In this document: positions 1 through 3,347 of the stretch, in pieces | Numbering within the stretch: position 1 is the stretch's first letter | How the letters are laid out: the number at the start of each line of letters is the position of its first letter | NCBI GenBank assembly: GCA_030601485.1 | Contig: JAUVTO010000101.1 | Location: 1 to 6,503, forward strand | Reading direction: 5' to 3' | Length of the DNA: 6,503 nucleotides | Source: Desulfobacterales bacterium | GTDB lineage: Bacteria > Desulfobacterota > Desulfobacteria > Desulfobacterales > UBA11574 | Notes under the pieces: model-generated | Seen by the model: the letters and a program-made list of their open reading frames with translations, nothing else | Databases searched by the model: none | Told to the model about the DNA's origin: nothing | Made by a program: the position numbers and the translations under genes

Positions 1-60
1 ACTCCGCCCAATTTGTATTTTGCCACACATAACGCATTACAGCCTTCTTAGCGACTCATA

Positions 61-95
61 TTTTGAAGCGATTATATCTGTTAATCGCTTCAAAA
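61..95. repeat. Perfect 14-bp inverted repeat with 7-nt loop
   Basis: The left arm TTTTGAAGCGATTA (61-74) and right arm TAATCGCTTCAAAA (82-95) are exact reverse complements around the loop TATCTGT. The arms carry A and T runs at their outer ends, so the structure could act as a bidirectional terminator, with the U-run supplied by the arm itself. It could equally be the end of a mobile element or a protein-binding palindrome. The arms and loop are read directly from the sequence; the function is inference. Confidence 0.75.
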
Positions 96-236
96 GCAAA
101 CATTTTATAGGATTGGAACCAGGAACTTCAGGGGACTTGCGAAACGCCCCTTAAATTATAAGTTTCTGTCTTAACCATTAGATTTGCTTGGTAGAAATAA
201 TCCTGAATATCGTGCCTGTTGGAGCAAAACGTAAAT

Positions 237-280
237 CCCGTTATCGGGGTCCCGTTGAATTTGAAACTCATTCAAACGGG
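237..280. repeat. Two adjacent small hairpins
   Basis: CCCG-TTAT-CGGG (237-248) is followed at once by a larger imperfect stem, CCCGTTGAAT (251-260) against ATTCAAACGGG (270-280), which pairs over ten bases with one bulged nucleotide around a 9-nt loop. The second stem resembles in style the CCC(G)GTTAAAT hairpins elsewhere in the window and may be a diverged relative. The pair lies 70-110 bases past the methyltransferase stop, but no U-run follows on the minus strand, so a terminator role is weakly supported. Confidence 0.5.
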
Positions 281-349
281 GTTCATCTGGTCTGAAAATA
301 CATTTTTTTTGGTGACGTCGTTGGCTATTTTGACTTAATCACCATCCTC

Positions 350-928
350 TCACCCACTCTTATCCAAAACATAACTCATCCAGACATCCCCGCTGCCTGT
401 TTTGGAAACAGACGTTGAAAAGTCACACACATTGAAACCAAGGGTGTCAAACAATTCCCGGGCCTTTTGGTCCTGCCACAAATAGAAAATTCTGCCATCT
501 GAGTCTGTCAGGTCTCCAGCGCCTTCTTTTAACGTGATTAAAACACTTCCATTGTCAGGTATTGCCGATGTTATATTTTCAAAAACCTTTGAAAATCGTT
601 CGTGGGGCACATGAACCAGGGCACCAATAGCCATAATAGCGTCCACAAGAATTGAAGAAAAGTCGTATGTTTCGAAATCTCCCTCGATGACCTCGCATCC
701 GGCATTGTCCCTTGCAAGTTCCGCAAGACCCGGAGATCGCTCAAAACCGATCACATCAAACCCTCGCTTTTTCATCCAGAGCAGGTCACGGCCACTGCCG
801 CACCCAACGTCCAGAATAAACGCCTCCGCCGGAAGCCTTTGAGATAGGGGCTCTAAAAATGATGACGGATCAATTGAAAACGTCTTTTCGTGATATGCTT
901 TATAATTTTCTTGGTAAAAGCCAGGCAT
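350..928 (-). CDS. Class I SAM-dependent methyltransferase (small, Methyltransf_11/25 type)
   Basis: A 192-residue Rossmann-fold methyltransferase, probably cytosolic and acting on an unidentified small molecule. The SAM-binding motif I is ILDVGCGSG at residues 38-46. The acidic residue at the end of strand beta-2, expected to bind the ribose hydroxyls, is E63 in GFERS. GDFE at 83-86 matches the motif that contacts the adenine, and DAIMAIGALVHVP (96-108) matches motif IV. The C-terminal part (LFDTLGFNV, then a final strand near VWMSYVL) fits the usual end of the fold, so the protein looks complete. The ATG at 928 leaves a normal 37-residue lead before motif I. There is no clear Shine-Dalgarno, only an A-run just upstream. 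The substrate cannot be named from sequence. No partner gene lies within 250 bp, so it appears to stand alone. Confidence 0.85.
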   Translation of the reverse strand: MPGFYQENYKAYHEKTFSIDPSSFLEPLSQRLPAEAFILDVGCGSGRDLLWMKKRGFDVIGFERSPGLAELARDNAGCEVIEGDFETYDFSSILVDAIMAIGALVHVPHERFSKVFENITSAIPDNGSVLITLKEGAGDLTDSDGRIFYLWQDQKARELFDTLGFNVCDFSTSVSKTGSGDVWMSYVLDKSG

Positions 929-986
929 TTTTTTTCAGGGTTCTGGGTTCGAGGATTCAAGGGTTCTATTTTTTTGACAGGATCTA

Positions 987-1119
987 CCCCGGTTAAATAC
1001 TTCTTCGAAATTTAACCCCAGTACGATCTTCCGGATCTACCCCAGCACCATCTCCCGGAGCTACCCCAGTGAAATGCGCTTCGCTGTTGCTATTGCAAAT
1101 TTCACAGGGCACAGCGGGG
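987..1119. repeat. Compound hairpin repeat, copy A
   Basis: The element is bounded by CCCCG (987-991) and CGGGG (1115-1119). The first stem is GGTTAAAT (991-998) with ATTTAACC (1010-1017), perfect over 8 bp with an 11-nt loop. Two near-tandem units of about 24 nt follow (1022-1045 and 1046-1069), differing at 4 of 24 positions and both ending CTACCCCAG. A second stem follows, GTGAAAT (1069-1075) with ATTTCAC (1099-1105). The stretch 1014-1039 matches 5987-6012 of copy D with only two differences over 26 bases. It is non-coding and of unknown function. Confidence 0.75.
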
Positions 1120-1144
1120 CAGGCAGGGTCCAAGGGTCAGCTTT

Positions 1145-1192
1145 CTTTCGTGCTTTCGATCTTTCGTGCTTTCGATCTTTCGTGTTTTCGTG
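1145..1192. repeat. Three tandem 16-bp repeats (CTTTCGTG type)
   Basis: CTTTCGTGCTTTCGAT occurs twice back to back (1145-1160 and 1161-1176). A third, diverged unit follows, CTTTCGTGTTTTCGTG (1177-1192). Each unit is itself two 8-bp half-units beginning CTTTCG. On the minus strand this reads as CACGAAA/GATCGAAAG repeats. A related stretch lies at 2391-2424, in the same orientation and on the same side of a hairpin element. Confidence 0.85.
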
Positions 1193-1211
1193 ATTGCAGA
1201 AATCCTGATTA

Positions 1212-1586
1212 TTAGAGAACAGCGGAATTGATCCCAAATTCAACTTTAAAGTCAGTTGCTTTAACAACGGGTTTAATAGATTTGTTATGCTTAACTAAAT
1301 CAACAATTCCATATCGCGACATCGTTTTTAGCGTTCGAGAAAGATTGCTACTTTTTCTGCCCGTAGCAACTTCCAGTTCCTTTAAAGATGCCGGTTTCTT
1401 TTCGTCGATAACCTTTAATAATTTTTGATTTTCGCTGCTGAGAACTTGCGCCATGGAGTTTATGGACTCAAACCAGACTTTCGGCTCACCCTTCTTGGGT
1501 TTATATTCTCCTCGTGCAATTGCTATTGTTCTTTTTTTATAGTCCTCTCGAGGAATGATCCCGATCTTTAATACCTTTTTTCTCAT
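1212..1586 (-). CDS. HVO_A0114-type winged-helix antitoxin/regulator
   Basis: A 124-residue DNA-binding protein, most likely the antitoxin and autorepressor of the toxin gene just upstream. The N-terminus has a basic segment and a GEY...EPKVWFES signature (26-41) typical of this family. A winged helix-turn-helix fills roughly 50-100: SSENQKLLKVI, the recognition region LKELEVATGRKSSNLSRTLK (68-87), then GIVDL and a C-terminal strand KPVVKATDFKVEF. The ATG at 1586 lies 8 nt after the toxin stop. Its Shine-Dalgarno, AGGTGA, overlaps the toxin's TAG, so translation of the two is probably coupled. The toxin-first gene order is the less common one for type II systems but fits this pairing. No terminator is evident downstream. 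It appears intact. Confidence 0.85.
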   Translation of the reverse strand: MRKKVLKIGIIPREDYKKRTIAIARGEYKPKKGEPKVWFESINSMAQVLSSENQKLLKVIDEKKPASLKELEVATGRKSSNLSRTLKTMSRYGIVDLVKHNKSIKPVVKATDFKVEFGINSAVL

Positions 1587-1594
1587 AATATCAC

Positions 1595-1954
1595 CTATTT
1601 TAATATTTTATCTACTGCCACCCAAAAATCTTCTAATAGTTGGCTTGCGGATTCAAACTCATATGGAGTAATTTTATTCATCTTATGCTTATGATCCCAA
1701 GTAATCTTACGAGCACCATATTTCTTCTTTTTGGGCTTAAATGCATGTGCATTGTCAAAACCCAAAACACGGGTATTGTTTTTGTCATGCAAAGTTAAAG
1801 CATATTTGATACCATGTGGAATTTGCAGGGTTGGTTCAACCCTGGATGCTTCAAACTTTGTCCAGTAACCGTTTTCCATCGGAAAAATCTCACCGTCTAA
1901 ATCCAACAACGTCTCTAATGCAGAATCTTCTTTTGAGTATTTATCCTTAGGCAT
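1595..1954 (-). CDS. TumE family (DUF6516) toxin of a toxin-antitoxin pair
   Basis: A 119-residue protein matching the TumE/DUF6516 pattern, the presumed toxin of a type II system. Recognisable blocks, in order, are WTKFEASRVEPT (31-42), PHGIKYALTLHD (46-57), GFDNAHAFK (65-73), WDHKHK (86-91) and a C-terminal helix, PYEFESASQLLEDFW (97-111). The conserved acidic and histidine residues D67, H70, D87, H88 and H90 are candidates for an active site; I do not know an established mechanism for the family. The length is normal and no frameshift is seen. The ATG at 1954 has no Shine-Dalgarno, and a TATAAT lies only 5 nt upstream, so the message may be leaderless. The antitoxin gene follows after 8 nt and overlaps its own ribosome-binding site with this stop codon. 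Confidence 0.85.
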   Translation of the reverse strand: MPKDKYSKEDSALETLLDLDGEIFPMENGYWTKFEASRVEPTLQIPHGIKYALTLHDKNNTRVLGFDNAHAFKPKKKKYGARKITWDHKHKMNKITPYEFESASQLLEDFWVAVDKILK

Positions 1955-1959
1955 TGGTC

Positions 1960-1992
1960 ATTATACTTATCATCTGATGATTATCTTGTCAA
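1960..1992 (-). promoter_or_regulatory. Putative TA promoter with palindromic operator
   Basis: On the minus strand TTGACA (1992-1987) and TATAAT (1965-1960) match the sigma-70 consensus but are 21 nt apart, longer than the usual 17. Between them lies ATCATC-T-GATGAT (1969-1981), a perfect 6-bp-arm palindrome that extends to 1967-1983 with one mismatched pair. The antitoxin's winged helix would be expected to bind such a site and repress the operon. A start at the normal distance from TATAAT would fall at or next to the toxin ATG. The motifs are seen; promoter and operator roles are inferred. Confidence 0.5.
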
Positions 1993-2000
1993 GCTTTAAG

Positions 2001-2258
2001 GAAGGCATATGGCTTTGCAATTCGCATACTGCCCTAACTTGAGGTCGCAATTTGCGATCTCAAGTTTTTTAATTCTTTTTTTGTGAGTTCGAACATGGAA
2101 TCTTCCGGAAATCTTTTGATATTCCTTCGAACCTGTTCCTTTAAACGTTTTGTTTCAACATCATAAAGCTCTGCCAGGTCTCTGTCCAGCATCACCTTAA
2201 TACCGCGTATCAGGTAAATTTTGTTTGCAATGATTTCAATCGGTACCATCGTTGTCAT
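2001..2258 (-). pseudogene. ORF6N-domain protein, broken N-terminal fragment
   Basis: The first 74 codons match the ORF6N domain found in phage and plasmid DNA-binding proteins of the KilA-N/ORF6N group: IEIIANKIYLIRGIKVMLDR (7-26), DLAELYDVETKRLKEQVRRN (27-46), RFPEDSMFELT (49-59) and NLRSQIATSS (65-74). The frame then stops at TAG (2036-2034), where relatives have Trp (TGG). Past the stop the same frame still reads GSMRIAKPYAF (2033-2001), recognisable against the family's GGxR..PYAFTEQG, so the stop is a recent nonsense change. Homology ends after PYAF, where the TA promoter begins. The rest of the usual protein, about 100 residues or more, is gone. AAGG with about 9-nt spacing precedes the ATG at 2258. 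A 74-residue product could still be made. Confidence 0.8.
2036..2066. repeat. 31-bp near-perfect palindrome inside the ORF6N fragment
   Basis: The arms AACTTGAGGTCGCAA (2036-2050) and TTGCGATCTCAAGTT (2052-2066) pair over 15 positions around a single central T, with one G-T pair and no other mismatch. The palindrome coincides with the codons for NLRSQIATSS at the point where the ORF6N frame stops. Read on the plus strand it encodes NLRSQFAISS. Whether it is a structured site or a by-product of codon choice is not settled by the sequence. Confidence 0.8.
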
Positions 2259-2291
2259 TTTAAAGTGCCTTCCCCTTTAGGGCTCTGATGT

Positions 2292-2380
2292 CCCCGGTTA
2301 AATTCGTCCCAGTTAAACAAAAAACGGAAAGGTTTCACAGGATAAACTCTGCTTCTTTTCTCCGAAAAATTTAACTGGGC
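2292..2380. repeat. Compound hairpin repeat, copy C
   Basis: The element begins CCCCGGTTAAAT (2292-2303), like copy A, and ends CTGGGCAAGC where copies A and D have CGGGGCAGGC. Its strongest stem is CCCAGTTAAA (2308-2317) with TTTAACTGGG (2370-2379), perfect over 10 bp around a 52-nt interior. It is adjacent to CACGAAA-type repeats on the same side as in copy A. Confidence 0.7.
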
Positions 2381-2429
2381 AAGCAGTTTTCTTTCGTGCT
2401 TTCACAATTTCGTGTTTTCGTGATAACAT
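2313..2429 (-). CDS. 38-codon repeat-derived ORF with strong Shine-Dalgarno
   Basis: An ATG at 2429 is preceded by AAGGAG (2440-2435) at 5-nt spacing, the best ribosome-binding site in this part of the window. The frame runs 38 codons to TAA at 2315-2313. The peptide begins MLSRKHEIVKARKKTACPVK, continues through the hairpin repeat and ends ETFPFFV. Most of it is the translation of CACGAAA repeats plus the hairpin element, so it is probably what remains when repeats replaced the body of a gene downstream of a real ribosome-binding site. It matches no family I know. A functional small basic peptide is possible but unlikely. Confidence 0.25.
   Translation of the reverse strand: MLSRKHEIVKARKKTACPVKFFGEKKQSLSCETFPFFV
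2391..2424. repeat. CTTTCGTG-type repeat, second locus
   Basis: CTTTCGTGCTTTCACAATTT followed by CGTGTTTTCGTGAT is a diverged version of the repeats at 1145-1192; the final GTGTTTTCGTGAT word is shared by both. On the minus strand it gives ATCACGAAAACACGAAA. Both loci sit next to a CCCCGGTTAAAT hairpin element, in the same order and orientation. Confidence 0.7.
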
Positions 2430-2538
2430 TTTATCTCCTTTTGTCGTAGACTTTTTTAGTTCCCTCTTCTTTCATGATTCCTTGATTCCCTACTTCACCA
2501 AACTGCGGCAGCAGAATTCCACGATCCATAATCAGGGC

Positions 2539-3213
2539 TTACTGAATGAATTTGAGATAGTTTTCTCGATGGATTACCTCAAAAGTGGAACCCGGATAAC
2601 CGGCAGTCCAGTCTCGAGGAATTTTTACGCGCTCCTTCTTCCATTTGACCTCGTAACCGAATAATTTTCCCTCTCTTTCTTCCACTAAATCGATTTCTTT
2701 TTTGTCATATGTTCGCCAGAAGTATGAATTCGTCACAATGCGCAAATATTCCTGCCTTTTCATCCGTTCGGTGATGATATAGTTTTCCCAAAGCTCACCC
2801 AGGTCATTGCGTACGGCTAAGGGATTAAAATTTCCGATCAAGGCGTTACGAACCCCGGTATCATAAAAAAAATAGCGTTGACTTTTTGTGATTTCTTTAC
2901 GCAAATTTCTGCTGAAACCGGACAGTCTATAGATAACAAAGACTTTCTCCAATAAGTCCAAATAGCGTTCAACCGTATTTTTACTCATGGAAAGTTGCTT
3001 TCCCAATTCGGTTAACGACACCTGTTTGCCGATTTGAAACGCCAACAACTGCAACAAACGCACCAGTTTGTTGGCATAACGAATACCTTCCAGCGCCAGA
3101 ATATCCTTGAACAGATAAGATTGAATGAGTTCACGCAAATAATCTTCACGGCGCCTGTTATCTCTTATAAGCACAACTTCCGGATAGGAACCGTAAATTA
3201 GACGTGCTTCCAA
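2539..3213 (-). pseudogene. DUF4143 C-terminal half of an AAA_14-DUF4143 ATPase
   Basis: The 224 readable codons correspond to the C-terminal half of the AAA_14-DUF4143 family, whose full proteins run to roughly 380-400 residues with an N-terminal P-loop ATPase. Family landmarks are LIYGSYPEVV (5-14), a winged helix-turn-helix (about 65-98, VSLTELGKQLSMSKNTVERY), FFYDTGVRNAL (115-125), LWENYIITER (141-150) and a restriction-nuclease-like end, EIDLV (173-177) with YEVKW (187-191). The C-terminus is complete. No Walker A or B is present: upstream the frame stays open for only about 23 more codons, to a TAA near 3282, and the peptide there is unlike an ATPase. The only usable start is a TTG at 3213 without a Shine-Dalgarno. 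I therefore call it a truncated gene, although expression of an isolated DUF4143 domain cannot be excluded. Confidence 0.8.
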
Positions 3214-3246
3214 AATTGCCAGGGCATACTTATATCTAATTACCAG

Positions 3247-3265
3247 GGAATACGGGATGTATTCC
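3247..3265. repeat. 7-bp inverted repeat at the truncation zone
   Basis: GGAATAC (3247-3253) and GTATTCC (3259-3265) flank the loop GGGAT. The repeat lies between the comEC stop and the DUF4143 remnant, just upstream of the point where DUF4143 homology begins. No U-run follows on the minus strand, so it is a poor terminator candidate for comEC. Confidence 0.5.
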
Positions 3266-3347
3266 GGGCAGTCTTGTAATTATGCGTTTTTCTATCTCGA
3301 ATATTTTGAAAACAATTAATCCACAATCCGAAAATAATCAAGAAATG

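Larger units (their letters stand above)
1..349. other. Left-edge region without a supported gene
   Basis: No convincing gene is visible on either strand. One plus-strand frame is open from the left edge to a stop near 154, about 50 codons, but it runs through a perfect inverted repeat and resembles no family I know. All three minus-strand frames meet stops within the first 60 bases. The region holds two inverted-repeat structures, listed separately, and a run of eight T at 303-310. It is the 3' trailer of the minus-strand methyltransferase, but no canonical hairpin plus U-tract terminator follows that gene on the minus strand. Confidence 0.6.
929..1211. other. Repeat-filled intergenic region
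   Basis: This spacer between the antitoxin stop and the methyltransferase start contains a purine/pyrimidine tract with GGGTTCTGGGTTCGAGG-like words (938-956), a hairpin element (987-1119) and 16-bp tandem repeats (1145-1192). A 68-codon minus-strand frame (1061-1267) crosses it, but its peptide is simply the translation of the repeats and its start lies inside the antitoxin gene, so I do not call it. Confidence 0.7.
2259..2538. other. Repeat-rich region between two gene fragments
   Basis: This 280-bp stretch holds hairpin repeat copy C (2292-2380), CACGAAA-type repeats (2391-2424) and a 38-codon minus-strand ORF with a Shine-Dalgarno. A still shorter minus-strand frame near 2437-2475 reads MKEEGTKKVYD before stopping. 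It is weakly reminiscent of the start of four-helix-bundle (23S rRNA intervening sequence-type) proteins, but it is too short to call. Confidence 0.6.

Noticed and set aside
1..154. Plus-strand open frame of about 50 codons from the left edge
   Set aside because: It has no visible start and runs through the perfect inverted repeat. The peptide matches nothing I recognise; a chance open frame is the simpler reading.
105..200. tRNA-like words on the minus strand (TGGTTAAGACA and GGTTCCAATCC)
   Set aside because: The supposed T-stem and acceptor stem do not pair, and no standard 7-nt anticodon loop on a 5-bp stem can be drawn. The resemblance is limited to two short motifs.
251..310. Plus-strand intrinsic terminator (stem 251-280, T-run 303-310)
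   Set aside because: About 22 bases separate the stem from the T-run, too far for a standard terminator, and no plus-strand gene precedes it.
1145..1192. Possible CRISPR array
   Set aside because: The 16-bp units are directly adjacent with no spacers, and no cas gene is present.
1061..1267. 68-codon minus-strand frame crossing the tandem repeats
   Set aside because: Its peptide (HENTKDRKHERSKARK and so on) is the direct translation of the 16-bp repeats and the hairpin element, and its start lies inside the antitoxin gene.
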